Positions 37,489 through 47,305 of a DNA stretch of 64,000 nt are shown piece by piece. The notes below the pieces were generated by a model. That model worked only from the letters and a program-made list of their open reading frames with translations. It searched no databases and was not told the origin of the DNA. Origin of the DNA: an uncultured Flavobacteriales bacterium. Its GTDB lineage: Bacteria; Bacteroidota; Bacteroidia; Flavobacteriales_G; Salibacteraceae. Location: positions 78,475 through 142,474 of the forward strand of contig CALSPD010000008.1 in the NCBI GenBank assembly GCA_943788145.1, written 5' to 3'. The position numbers and the translations under genes are program-made. Every line of letters starts with the position of its first letter. Within the stretch, counting starts at the first letter, position 1.

Positions 37489-39893
37489 CAAAAAGAAGAA
37501 TTAATAAAGTAGCCGTTTTGGGCTCTGGAATTATGGGTTCGCGGATTGCGTGTCACTTTGCCAATGTCGGTGTGCAAGTCTTGTTGCTTGATATTGTGCC
37601 ACGTGAGCCCAATGAGCAAGAGCAAGCAAAGGGTTTAACACTGGATCATCCCATGGTTCGAAACAGAATTGTAAACGACAGCCTGCAAACAGCATTAAAG
37701 AGTAGTCCATCACCTATCTATAAAAAGTCGTTTGCCAAGCTAATTGAAACAGGAAATTTTGATGATGATTTACAAAAAATATCCGATTGTGACTGGGTGA
37801 TTGAAGTAATCATAGAACGGTTGGATATTAAGCAAAGCCTTTTCGAACGAGTTGAGAAATTCCGAAAGCCTGGTACCTTAATCACATCCAATACTTCGGG
37901 AATTCCTATCCATTTGATGAGCGAAGGTAGAAGTGAAGACTTCCAAAAGCATTTTTGTGGAACCCACTTTTTTAATCCACCGCGATACTTGAAGTTGCTT
38001 GAAATAATTCCTGGCCCGAATACGGATGTTGTCGTGCTTGACTTCCTGATGGATTATGGTAAAAGATATTTAGGAAAGACCACTGTTTGGTGTAAAGACA
38101 CTCCCGCGTTTATCGCCAATAGAGTGGGCGTGTTTAGCATCATGTGGATGTTTCATCATGTGAAAGAAAAAGGATATACGGTTGATGAAATAGATCGACT
38201 AACAGGTCCGGTTATTGGACGGCCTAAATCAGCAACATTTCGAACAACAGATGTTGTTGGCCTTGATACATTAGTTCACGTTTCGAACGGTGTGAAAAAC
38301 AACGTTCCAAACGATGAAATGGCAGACCTGTTTCAGATTCCCGACTACATCCAAAAAATGGTCGATGGTAAAATGCTCGGTGATAAAACGAAGCAAGGGT
38401 TTTTTAAGAAAACGAAAACACCGGAAGGTAAACGAGAAATTCTTGTGCTGGATATAAACAGCATGGATTACGGACCTCGATCCAAGCCAAAGTTTGCATC
38501 ACTAGAGGCATCAAAATCCATTGATGATCTAGGATCTCGCCTAAAATTTTTATTTGGATTTAAAGATAGAGCCGGGGACTTTTACAGAGCTCATTTTTCT
38601 TCGCTCTTCGCTTATGTCAGTCATAGAGTTCCAGAAATAAGCGATGAAGTATATCGACTGGACGATGCTATGAAAGCTGGATTCGGATATGAAATTGGTC
38701 CGTTTGAAGCTTGGGACGCCATCGGTGTGAAGGGAGGATTAGCTGAAATTGAAAATCAAGGTTTGGTGCCAGCGAATTGGATTAAAACCATGGTTGATTC
38801 AGGAGCGGAAAGCTTCTATAGAATACACGATGGTAAACGGCAGTTTTGGGATCAAAAAACGGCTTCATATATAGATATTCCTGGTCAAGATGGAATGGTG
38901 AGTTTGATGATAGCTAAGCATCAAAATGTGCTTTGGAAGAATTCAGGAACGACCATAACAGATTTGGGCGATGGCATTTTAAATGTCGAATTCCATACAA
39001 AAATGAACACCATTGGAGGCGATGTACTTCAAGGCTTGAGTAAGGCCATTGATATGGCTGAGTCGGACTACGAAGGAATGGTAGTTTACAATGAAGGTGG
39101 AAACTTCAGTGCTGGAGCCAATGTCGGAATGATCTTTATGATGGCGGCTGAACAAGAATATGACGAGCTGGATTTTGCCATTCGACAGTTTCAACAAACT
39201 ATGATGCGAATGCGTTATTCCAGTATTCCCGTTGTCAGCGCCCCACACAACCTAGCCCTCGGTGGAGCATGTGAACTAAGTATGCATGCCGACAAGGTGG
39301 TTGCGAATGCTGAGCTTTACATGGGATTGGTTGAGTTTGGAGTCGGAGTGATTCCTGGTGGAGGCGGAACAAAGGAGTTTGCTTTGCGATTGTCAGACGA
39401 ACTAAGGGAAGGCGACATCAGATCAAACCAGTTTCGAAATCGGTTGATGACCATTGCGCAAGCCAAGGTTTCAACTTCCGCTTATGAAGCCTTTGAATTG
39501 GGGTATTTAAGACAGGGGATTGATGAAGTAGTAGTAAGTCGGGAACTTCAACTAACCCGATCGAAACGCGCGGCATTGGACTTGGCGGAAAAGGGATATA
39601 CAAGGCCAAAAGAAAGACATGACATTCAGGTGCTGGGCAATGAAGGACTAGGGTTGGTTTATGTTGGAGCTGAAACCATGGCGTCAGGAAACTACATGAG
39701 CGAACATGATCGGGTAATTAGCGAAAAACTTGGATGGGTGCTTTGTGGAGGCGATTTAAGCTATCCGCAGGAAGTGTCAGAAAAGTATTTGCTCGACCTA
39801 GAACGAAAAGCATTTTTAGAATTGTGTGCTACTCGTCCAACCCTGGAGCGACTTCAAAGCATGGTTAAGTATGGAAAAGTATTAAGAAACTAA
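37485..39893 (+). CDS. 3-hydroxyacyl-CoA dehydrogenase / enoyl-CoA hydratase fusion
   Basis: VAVLGSGIMGSRIACHFANVG, GTHFFNPPRYLKLLEIIPG, hydratase-like GGNFSAGANVGMI and LALGGACELSMHAD. Confidence 0.96.
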   Translation: MTKRRINKVAVLGSGIMGSRIACHFANVGVQVLLLDIVPREPNEQEQAKGLTLDHPMVRNRIVNDSLQTALKSSPSPIYKKSFAKLIETGNFDDDLQKISDCDWVIEVIIERLDIKQSLFERVEKFRKPGTLITSNTSGIPIHLMSEGRSEDFQKHFCGTHFFNPPRYLKLLEIIPGPNTDVVVLDFLMDYGKRYLGKTTVWCKDTPAFIANRVGVFSIMWMFHHVKEKGYTVDEIDRLTGPVIGRPKSATFRTTDVVGLDTLVHVSNGVKNNVPNDEMADLFQIPDYIQKMVDGKMLGDKTKQGFFKKTKTPEGKREILVLDINSMDYGPRSKPKFASLEASKSIDDLGSRLKFLFGFKDRAGDFYRAHFSSLFAYVSHRVPEISDEVYRLDDAMKAGFGYEIGPFEAWDAIGVKGGLAEIENQGLVPANWIKTMVDSGAESFYRIHDGKRQFWDQKTASYIDIPGQDGMVSLMIAKHQNVLWKNSGTTITDLGDGILNVEFHTKMNTIGGDVLQGLSKAIDMAESDYEGMVVYNEGGNFSAGANVGMIFMMAAEQEYDELDFAIRQFQQTMMRMRYSSIPVVSAPHNLALGGACELSMHADKVVANAELYMGLVEFGVGVIPGGGGTKEFALRLSDELREGDIRSNQFRNRLMTIAQAKVSTSAYEAFELGYLRQGIDEVVVSRELQLTRSKRAALDLAEKGYTRPKERHDIQVLGNEGLGLVYVGAETMASGNYMSEHDRVISEKLGWVLCGGDLSYPQEVSEKYLLDLERKAFLELCATRPTLERLQSMVKYGKVLRN

Positions 39894-39897
39894 AATT

Positions 39898-41070
39898 ATG
39901 AACGCATATATAATAGCAGGAAAAAGGTCGGCCGTAGGAAAAGCACCAAGAGGTAAACTACGCTTTACTCGGCCAGATGATTTAGCAGCAGCAGTGATAA
40001 AAGGCATGCTCGCAGACTTTCCAGATTTGGATAGAGACCGAATAGACGATGTCATTGTAGGAAATGCCACCCCTGAAGCCGAGCAAGGTTTAAATGTGGG
40101 GCGCATGATTTCGCTTATGAGCCTCGATACAGATAAAGTGCCTGGAATGACGGTAAATCGTTACTGTTCATCTGGACTGGAAACAATAGCAATTGCATCT
40201 GCTAAAATCCATGCTGGATTGGCTGATATTATCATCGCTGGTGGAGTTGAAACAATGAGTCCCATTCCGTTTGGTGGATGGCGCATTGTGCCAAATGCTC
40301 CTGTGGCTCATGCCAATCACGACTATTATTGGGGCATGGGTTTGACAGCTGAAGCTGTTGCCAGAGAATATAATGTTAGCCGAGAAGATCAAGATGCGTT
40401 TGCATATCAATCGCATATGAAAGCGATAGCAGCGATTAAAGCTGGTGCTTTTAAAGATGAAATTGTTCCTATAGAAGTGGAAGAAATTTTTGTCAAGGAC
40501 GACAAAAAGCAATCGAAGAAGTACATCTTCGATACGGATGAAGGTCCTCGACCAGATACAGAAATGTCCAAACTTGCTCGACTACGTCCGGTGTTTGATG
40601 CCAAAGGTTCGGTGACGGCTGGTAATGCTTCACAAACTAGTGATGGAGCAGCTTTTGTTATGATCGTGTCTGAAAGAATGTTGAAAGAATTGAATGTGGA
40701 ACCCATCGCACAGTTGAAGTCATATGCAGTAGCTGGTGTACCTCCAAGAATAATGGGGATAGGTCCCGTAGAGGCAATACCGAAGGCATTAAAACTTGCA
40801 GGTATGCGTCAAGAAGACATCGATTTAATCGAATTAAACGAAGCATTTGCCTCTCAGTCATTGGCGGTGATGCGAAAACTGGGTCTAAACCAAGACATAG
40901 TTAATGTAAACGGAGGCGCCATTTCCATTGGTCATCCACTGGGTTGTACCGGAGCCAAACTAAGCGTGCAAATGTTTAGCGAATTAAAACGAAGGAATCA
41001 GAAGTACGGTATGGTCACCATGTGTGTTGGTACAGGACAAGGTGCAGCTGGTATATTCGAAATGATGTAA
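39898..41070 (+). CDS. acetyl-CoA C-acyltransferase (thiolase)
   Basis: GMTVNRYCSSGLETIAIA, GNASQTSDGAAFVMI, NVNGGAISIGHPLGCTGAKLSVQM, MVTMCVGTGQGAAGIFE. Confidence 0.97.
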   Translation: MNAYIIAGKRSAVGKAPRGKLRFTRPDDLAAAVIKGMLADFPDLDRDRIDDVIVGNATPEAEQGLNVGRMISLMSLDTDKVPGMTVNRYCSSGLETIAIASAKIHAGLADIIIAGGVETMSPIPFGGWRIVPNAPVAHANHDYYWGMGLTAEAVAREYNVSREDQDAFAYQSHMKAIAAIKAGAFKDEIVPIEVEEIFVKDDKKQSKKYIFDTDEGPRPDTEMSKLARLRPVFDAKGSVTAGNASQTSDGAAFVMIVSERMLKELNVEPIAQLKSYAVAGVPPRIMGIGPVEAIPKALKLAGMRQEDIDLIELNEAFASQSLAVMRKLGLNQDIVNVNGGAISIGHPLGCTGAKLSVQMFSELKRRNQKYGMVTMCVGTGQGAAGIFEMM

Positions 41071-41138
41071 TAAAATAAGTGGTCAAATCAGCACAAAGAT
41101 TCAAGGAAGCTTGATCAAAGTGCATAAAAAACAAAATT

Positions 41139-42911
41139 ATGAGTGCAATAAAAGGGGGAGAATTCCTGATAAGAAAAACAAGTCCTGAAGAGGTGTTCAC
41201 ACCGGAAGAGTGGGGTGAGGAAGAAAAAATGATTGCGCAAACCTGCCGTGATTTTTTAGCTCAGGAGGTGTTGCCTTTAGTTGATAAGATTGATTCCATG
41301 GAAGATCCAACGCTCATGCCGAGCTTGTTGAAAAAGGCGGGTGAATTGGGGATTCTTTCCATTTCAATTCCAACGGAATATGGTGGCATGGGAATGGACT
41401 TTAAAACCTCCATGCTGGCGGCCGAAGCTGTCGGTGGTGGTCATTCTTTTAGCGTTGCAATTTCCGCTCACACAGGAATAGGTACACTTCCAATTCTGTA
41501 TTATGGAAGCGAAGAGCAAAAACAGAAATACATACCAAAGCTAGGTTCAGGAGAGTGGTTAGGTTGCTATTGTTTAACAGAGCCTAGTGCTGGTTCGGAT
41601 GCAAATTCGGGTAAGACAAAGGCGGTTAAAGAAGGTGCTAACTGGAAATTGAACGGCCAGAAAATGTGGATTACGAATGGCGGATTTGCTAACTTATACA
41701 CGGTCTTCGCTAAAATTGATGATGATAAAAATCTAAGTGCATTTATTGTTCAAAAGGGCGCAGAAGGATTATCATTAAACCCTGAGGAAAAGAAGATGGG
41801 CATCAAGGGCTCATCCACACGTCAAGTCTTTTTTAACGATGTTGTAGTGCCTGATGGTAATCAGTTAAGCGATCGTCAAAATGGCTTTAAAATCGCCTTA
41901 AACATTCTGAATGTGGGACGAATTAAACTGGCCGCAGCAACACTTGGAGCAGCGAAAGAAGTGGTGACCGTTAGCGTAAAATACGCCAATGAAAGAAACC
42001 AGTTTGGCCGTCCTATTTCAAAGTATGGAGCGATTAAATATAAAATTGGCGAAATGGCGATGAGAACGTATGCATTGGAAAGTGCCGTTTATCGAATCAG
42101 TCAAAACATTCAAGATCGAATTCATGGTTTAGCTGCTGAGGGCATGGATAAAAGTGAAGCAACACTGAAGGGTATTGAAGAATACGCTGCTGAATGTGCT
42201 ATGATGAAAGTGTTAGGTTCTGAGGTACTTGATTACGTAACTGACGAAGGTGTTCAGATACACGGTGGAATGGGTTACAGCGCAGAAACCATTGTAGAGA
42301 AAGCGTATAGAGACAGCCGAATCAATCGAATTTTTGAGGGAACGAACGAGATCAATCGAATGTTAACAGTCGATATGATTCTTAAAAAGGCGATGAATGG
42401 AGAGCTCGATTTGATGGGCGCTGCAAAATCAGTTCAAGATGAGCTGTTGAGTATTCCTGATTTTGGAGACAACGACAATGAACTATTTGGTGCTGAACAT
42501 AAACTTATTGCGAACTTCAAGAAAGCTGTGTTGATGGTGGCTGGTGCCGCTGCTCAAAAGCTTATGATGGATTTGCCAAAGGAGCAGGAAGTTTTGATGA
42601 ATATCGCTGATATGGCGATTGATACGTATACATGTGAGTCGATTCTCCTGCGTGTACACAAGCGAATCCTTGCCAATGGGGAAGATGGTCAGGAAGTCTA
42701 TAAGGCTATGGTTCAGGTATATCTTCACGATGCAGCCGATCGGGTCAACAAGGCGGGGAAAGAGGCAATCTTGTCCTTTGCTGAAGGCGATGAGCTCCGA
42801 ATGATGTTGATGGGTGTCAAAAGATTTACAAAGTCTGAACCCGTTAATGCCAAAGAACTCAGAAGATTAGTTGCTGATAGTGTGATTAAGGAAAATAAAT
42901 ACAACGTTTAA
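41139..42911 (+). CDS. acyl-CoA dehydrogenase
   Basis: CYCLTEPSAGSDANSGKTKA, WITNGGFANLYTVFAKI, YANERNQFGRPISKYGAIK, GGMGYSAETIVEKAYRDSRINRIFEGTNEINRM. Confidence 0.97.
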   Translation: MSAIKGGEFLIRKTSPEEVFTPEEWGEEEKMIAQTCRDFLAQEVLPLVDKIDSMEDPTLMPSLLKKAGELGILSISIPTEYGGMGMDFKTSMLAAEAVGGGHSFSVAISAHTGIGTLPILYYGSEEQKQKYIPKLGSGEWLGCYCLTEPSAGSDANSGKTKAVKEGANWKLNGQKMWITNGGFANLYTVFAKIDDDKNLSAFIVQKGAEGLSLNPEEKKMGIKGSSTRQVFFNDVVVPDGNQLSDRQNGFKIALNILNVGRIKLAAATLGAAKEVVTVSVKYANERNQFGRPISKYGAIKYKIGEMAMRTYALESAVYRISQNIQDRIHGLAAEGMDKSEATLKGIEEYAAECAMMKVLGSEVLDYVTDEGVQIHGGMGYSAETIVEKAYRDSRINRIFEGTNEINRMLTVDMILKKAMNGELDLMGAAKSVQDELLSIPDFGDNDNELFGAEHKLIANFKKAVLMVAGAAAQKLMMDLPKEQEVLMNIADMAIDTYTCESILLRVHKRILANGEDGQEVYKAMVQVYLHDAADRVNKAGKEAILSFAEGDELRMMLMGVKRFTKSEPVNAKELRRLVADSVIKENKYNV

Positions 42912-42965
42912 TCCCATTTATTACGTAACCTTTTTATTATTTCGGACTATATTAGGGACGGATTA

Positions 42966-43358
42966 ATGTGGGATATGTGCGCTATAGTTGACGATAATAA
43001 ATTCGATCGTTTGATATGCAATCGTATAGTCGAAAGATTGGACGAGAGTATTGATGTTGTCCAATTTGATTCGGGCGAATCCATACTCTCGTATTTGGTT
43101 TCGGATGACTTTCTCAGTGATGACTTCCTCATTTTCCTTGACATCAATATGCCAAAAATGAACGGGTTTGAGTTTCTTGAGCAAATGGTCAATTCAGAAG
43201 CTATAAAACCTAAGCTTCACACCATATCAGTAATCATTATGACTTCTTCCACTCGAATTGAGGATAGAGATATGGCTGCGAAATATCCATGCGTTAGAGG
43301 TTTTATTCAAAAACCTATGCAAGCGAGTCAAGTGGAGTCCGCGATGCGGGTGAATTGA
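42966..43358 (+). CDS. single-domain response regulator (CheY-like receiver)
   Basis: AIVDDNKFDR...FLIFLDINMPKMNGFEFLEQM...IIMTSST...GFIQKPM. Confidence 0.93.
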   Translation: MWDMCAIVDDNKFDRLICNRIVERLDESIDVVQFDSGESILSYLVSDDFLSDDFLIFLDINMPKMNGFEFLEQMVNSEAIKPKLHTISVIIMTSSTRIEDRDMAAKYPCVRGFIQKPMQASQVESAMRVN

Positions 43359-43370
43359 TAACTGGGTTTA

Positions 43371-45338
43371 TTACCTCCTTACAGTAATCCAAGCATCCCA
43401 TTCTCCTGCCGCGATGCACTTCATACGAAGTTTATCAGCCTCAGATCGTTTGGTGAATTTTGGACCCATCAAGAATCGGGTAATTCCGTCATCGTAACCC
43501 TTAATCTCAACCTCGCCAACGCTTCTCAAGAAGTCATACTTGAAGTTTCCAGGATTGCGATATGCACCCACTTGAACGCGGAAATAACATCCAGAAGCAA
43601 TTTCTTCGTCCGTCAAATCCTCGCGATCTGGATCGACATCACAAACGGCATCAACAGGTTCAACAGGAATAGCTAAAGAGTCTAATTGTTTTTGAATTCC
43701 TTTACCAGAAACATATCCGTTCGTGTAGAAGTCAAATCTGTGTTCGATACGTAAAACGCCTTCTTTCATTGGCGGAACATCAACTATTTCAACTTTTGGT
43801 GGGAAACCATCTGCTAAAAGACTGATTTTGTACTTATGTCCAGGTAGAAGTGAATAAACAAATTCACCAGTTACACTGTCCGCAACTAAAGTGGCTAAGA
43901 CATCTCCGGTTTTGAAATCCATGATTTTGGCAATGGCAGAACTTGGAATGTCATCTATGTAGACAGTTCCAACAAGTAAGACTAAGACATTAAGTCGTTC
44001 GAAAGTGCCTGGCTGAATTCGATATATATCATGTAAGTTTTCACCACTTGCACGAGCAGAAGAAAAATATCCCCAATCCCCATCTTTTGTGATGTAGTAG
44101 AAGCGATCGTCATCTGTTGTGTTGATAGGATAACCAAGGTTTATTACCTCTTGCCAATCTTTAGCAGCGCTGTCATATTTTACATAAAACATATCATAGC
44201 CACCCATTGACCCATGCGATTCAGAGGCGAAGTAAAAAGAGGATCCGTTTGAATACATGAAAGGCGAATCCTCGTTGAATTCAGTATTAATCTTTGGACC
44301 GAGGTTCGATATATTTCCATACGAACCGTCTTCCCTCAGAATGGCCGTATAAATATCTCGTCCTCCTAATCCACCTGGTTTGTCACTTGAAAAATAGAGC
44401 GTGCGATTATCCGGGGCAAGAAAAGCGTGACCTTCATAATGAGGCGTGTTCACGCCACCTTTGATTTTTTGTGGTGCACTCCAAGCCGTGTCGCCAAGGT
44501 TTTCGCTTACATATATATCTTCTTCTGCATTGTCACCGCTTAAGTATATGTACATCCACTTTTTGTCATAAGACAAGCTCATTGAAGCCTCGTGACGATC
44601 GCTTGTGTTTATCTTATCGGAAATACTTCTCCCCTCACCGAAATTAAATTGATCGTCACCGCCTTCATGATCGGCAACGAAAATGTCTTCATAATAAGAC
44701 CCGACAAATGTCTTTTTAGTCTGGTCGTTCATCAACTCACCTTTGCTGTCAGGTCCTCTGTTGGTGTAATATAAATGTTCGCCATCCGGGTCGATAACAG
44801 GACTGTATTGTGAGTTTTGAGGATTACTAGGAGGCGTTAATATTTCAAGGGTAAGGGCCATCTTTCGTTCCATGAGCTCAATGCCATTTTTACAATTTTC
44901 AATAAGTCGTAGCGTTTCAATGCGCCTCAGCCCGCTAACCTTTGACTTTTCAAGGTATTCGTTGTAAAGATTGATTGCATCATTAAACTGATACAGAAAA
45001 TGTTTAGCTCGAGCCATGTAGAAAGTTGCATCTGGGTAATCGGTGCTGCCCCGAAGGTCCTTTAAGATGTCATAAGCTTTTTCTCTGCCAGTAGATTGAA
45101 AAACCATGCTTGCTCCAGTTTTATATTGGAGGTATACATCTCCTGAACGAACGTCCCAAAGACTGTCATAGACGGCTAAAGCTCTCAAATAACTTCCCTC
45201 TTCGAAAAGAATGTCGGCATCATATAGCCGTTTTTTAAACGGTCCAGATATGTCTTGAGCAAATAAAAGGTTCGCGCTGAAAACTAAAATAACTGCGCAA
45301 AGAATTGATCTTACGTTAGGTAGCATGAAGCAGGTCAA
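43371..45338 (-). CDS. PorE-like TPR / PD40 beta-propeller / carboxypeptidase-regulatory protein with C-terminal SPOR-like domain
   Basis: TPR-like N-terminus; SPVIDPDGEHLYYTNRG and NRTLYFSSDKPGGLGGRDIYTA propeller motifs; C-terminal CYFRVQVGAYRNPGNFKYDFL...RFLMGPKFTKRSEADKLRMKC. Confidence 0.8.
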   Translation of the reverse strand: MTCFMLPNVRSILCAVILVFSANLLFAQDISGPFKKRLYDADILFEEGSYLRALAVYDSLWDVRSGDVYLQYKTGASMVFQSTGREKAYDILKDLRGSTDYPDATFYMARAKHFLYQFNDAINLYNEYLEKSKVSGLRRIETLRLIENCKNGIELMERKMALTLEILTPPSNPQNSQYSPVIDPDGEHLYYTNRGPDSKGELMNDQTKKTFVGSYYEDIFVADHEGGDDQFNFGEGRSISDKINTSDRHEASMSLSYDKKWMYIYLSGDNAEEDIYVSENLGDTAWSAPQKIKGGVNTPHYEGHAFLAPDNRTLYFSSDKPGGLGGRDIYTAILREDGSYGNISNLGPKINTEFNEDSPFMYSNGSSFYFASESHGSMGGYDMFYVKYDSAAKDWQEVINLGYPINTTDDDRFYYITKDGDWGYFSSARASGENLHDIYRIQPGTFERLNVLVLLVGTVYIDDIPSSAIAKIMDFKTGDVLATLVADSVTGEFVYSLLPGHKYKISLLADGFPPKVEIVDVPPMKEGVLRIEHRFDFYTNGYVSGKGIQKQLDSLAIPVEPVDAVCDVDPDREDLTDEEIASGCYFRVQVGAYRNPGNFKYDFLRSVGEVEIKGYDDGITRFLMGPKFTKRSEADKLRMKCIAAGEWDAWITVRR

Positions 45339-45415
45339 TTGATGGTCTCCAAATTTATCAATATTGATTTGTAATGAAAGCGTTGGAATTGAGGATTACT
45401 AACTTTGACATCTTA

Positions 45416-46651
45416 ATGAAATGTGAACTTTTCGAATTAGACAACGGCCTGAGAATCGCATTTCAGGAAGATAGCAGCATTCAAACCGTTCATTGCGGGT
45501 TTTTAATCAACGCAGGATCGCGTGATGAACTTGAAAATGAGCACGGTTTAGCTCACTTAATTGAACATTGTCTTTTCAAGGGAACTGCTAATAGAAAGGC
45601 GTTTCACATACTTTCTCGGCTGGATAGTGTAGGAGGCGAAATCAATGCATACACGACCAAAGAGGAAACTTGCGTTTACGCATCTTCCATGAATGAACAC
45701 TTCCATCGAGCAAGCGAATTGCTGTTTGATATTGTTTTTGCTGCTAGCTTTCCAGATAAAGAAATTGCAAAGGAGATTTCCGTAATTCGCGATGAAATAA
45801 ACAGTTACAAGGATAATCCAGACGAAATGTTGATGGATGAATTCGAGGAAAAATTATTTCCGAATCATCCGTTTGGGCGAACAATCTTAGGTACAGAAAC
45901 TGGAATTTCTCAGTTAAATCAACAGAACATTCGCTCTTTTGTTGATCGACTTTACTCTACCGACCAAATCGTTTTTTCGTGTGTAGGGAACATATCTAGG
46001 AAGAAATTGATGCGGTTTGCTACTGAATATTTGGAAAAAATACCAAAACGCATCCGGGGCAATATCGACAGGACGATTCCAAAAACTACCGTTTTTGACG
46101 AAACAAACAAGCGAAACGTAAATCAAGTACATACGCTTCTCGGGGGAACTTCTGTTGGGTTAAGTGATGACAAAAGATCGCACATGATCTTATTGAACAA
46201 CATATTGGGCGGGCCGGCATTGAATAGTAGACTAAATCTAAACATCAGAGAAAAGCTCGGTTATTGCTACCATATTGAAAGTAATTTTAATCCTTACTCC
46301 GATTTAGGAGTCTTTCAGATCTATTTTGGAACGGATCCCGCTTATTACAAGCGTACTTCCAAGTTGGTTCGAAAGGAAATGAACGACTTAATGGATAAAG
46401 CGTTAACGCCAAGAGCATTGGCTATGGCTCAAAAACAATTGCTCGGTCAAATCGCCCTTTCTCAAGAACAGCGCTCAAGCATCATGATTTCGACAGCCAA
46501 GTCATTACTCCATTTTGGTCGCTTAGATACCTTTGAGGAAGTAGAAGAAAAAATAATGGAGATTAACGCGAGTGATCTGCAATCTATGGCGATTGAATCG
46601 TTTCAGCCAAATAGGTTAAGCTCGCTATCCTTCATTCCAGAGAAACAGTAA
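45416..46651 (+). CDS. M16 family zinc peptidase
   Basis: GSRDELENEHGLAHLIEHCLFKGTANRKA (HxxEH); start MKCELFELDNGLRIA at 45416 favoured over track start 45374. Confidence 0.95.
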   Translation: MKCELFELDNGLRIAFQEDSSIQTVHCGFLINAGSRDELENEHGLAHLIEHCLFKGTANRKAFHILSRLDSVGGEINAYTTKEETCVYASSMNEHFHRASELLFDIVFAASFPDKEIAKEISVIRDEINSYKDNPDEMLMDEFEEKLFPNHPFGRTILGTETGISQLNQQNIRSFVDRLYSTDQIVFSCVGNISRKKLMRFATEYLEKIPKRIRGNIDRTIPKTTVFDETNKRNVNQVHTLLGGTSVGLSDDKRSHMILLNNILGGPALNSRLNLNIREKLGYCYHIESNFNPYSDLGVFQIYFGTDPAYYKRTSKLVRKEMNDLMDKALTPRALAMAQKQLLGQIALSQEQRSSIMISTAKSLLHFGRLDTFEEVEEKIMEINASDLQSMAIESFQPNRLSSLSFIPEKQ

Positions 46652-46663
46652 ACCAATAATTGG

Positions 46664-47305
46664 ATGGATTTTTTACCCGAAGAAATAAATAATTACTGCC
46701 ATAGATTTACCGAGGATGAATCTGATATCCTGGCCGAATTAAACCGGTTTACGCATGCCAACGTGCTACAATCTAGAATGCTTGCAGGACACTTGCAAGG
46801 AAGGGTTTTGTCGATGTTAAGTCATATGATACAACCAAGAACCATTCTTGAAATAGGCACGTACACAGGTTATTCGGCACTTTGTTGGGCTGAAGGTTTA
46901 GTGGAAAACGGACTAATTCATACGATTGAGCTAAATGACGAATTAGAAACTAAAATCTTGTCATTCATCAACAAGTCTGAACATAGAGAAAGGATCAAAT
47001 TGCACATAGGTAACGCGCTTGAAATTATTCCCGCTTTAGAAGGAACGTTTGACATAGTTTATATAGATGCAGATAAAGAAAATTATGGTGCATATTATGA
47101 TTTGGTAATTGATCGGCTAAAGCCCGGTGGTTATGTGATAGCGGACAATGTCTTGTGGAGTGGAAAAATCACTTCACATGAATCCGAAATGGATCATGAG
47201 ACCCGGTGTTTGTATGATTATGCAAGGAAAATTCATGATGATGCAAGGGTTCAGAATGTACTTTTTCCGATCCGTGATGGTTTAATGATTGCTCGAAAAA
47301 TATGA
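46664..47305 (+). CDS. class I SAM-dependent O-methyltransferase
   Basis: ILEIGTYTGYSALCWAEGL...FDIVYIDADKENYGAYYDLVIDRLKPGGYVIADNVLWSG. Confidence 0.95.
   Translation: MDFLPEEINNYCHRFTEDESDILAELNRFTHANVLQSRMLAGHLQGRVLSMLSHMIQPRTILEIGTYTGYSALCWAEGLVENGLIHTIELNDELETKILSFINKSEHRERIKLHIGNALEIIPALEGTFDIVYIDADKENYGAYYDLVIDRLKPGGYVIADNVLWSGKITSHESEMDHETRCLYDYARKIHDDARVQNVLFPIRDGLMIARKI

Noticed and set aside
43075-43140. Tandem SDDFL-SDDFL duplication in the CheY-like receiver
   Set aside because: The codons have diverged and the segment fits the normal helix-to-strand length of receiver domains; probably coincidence.
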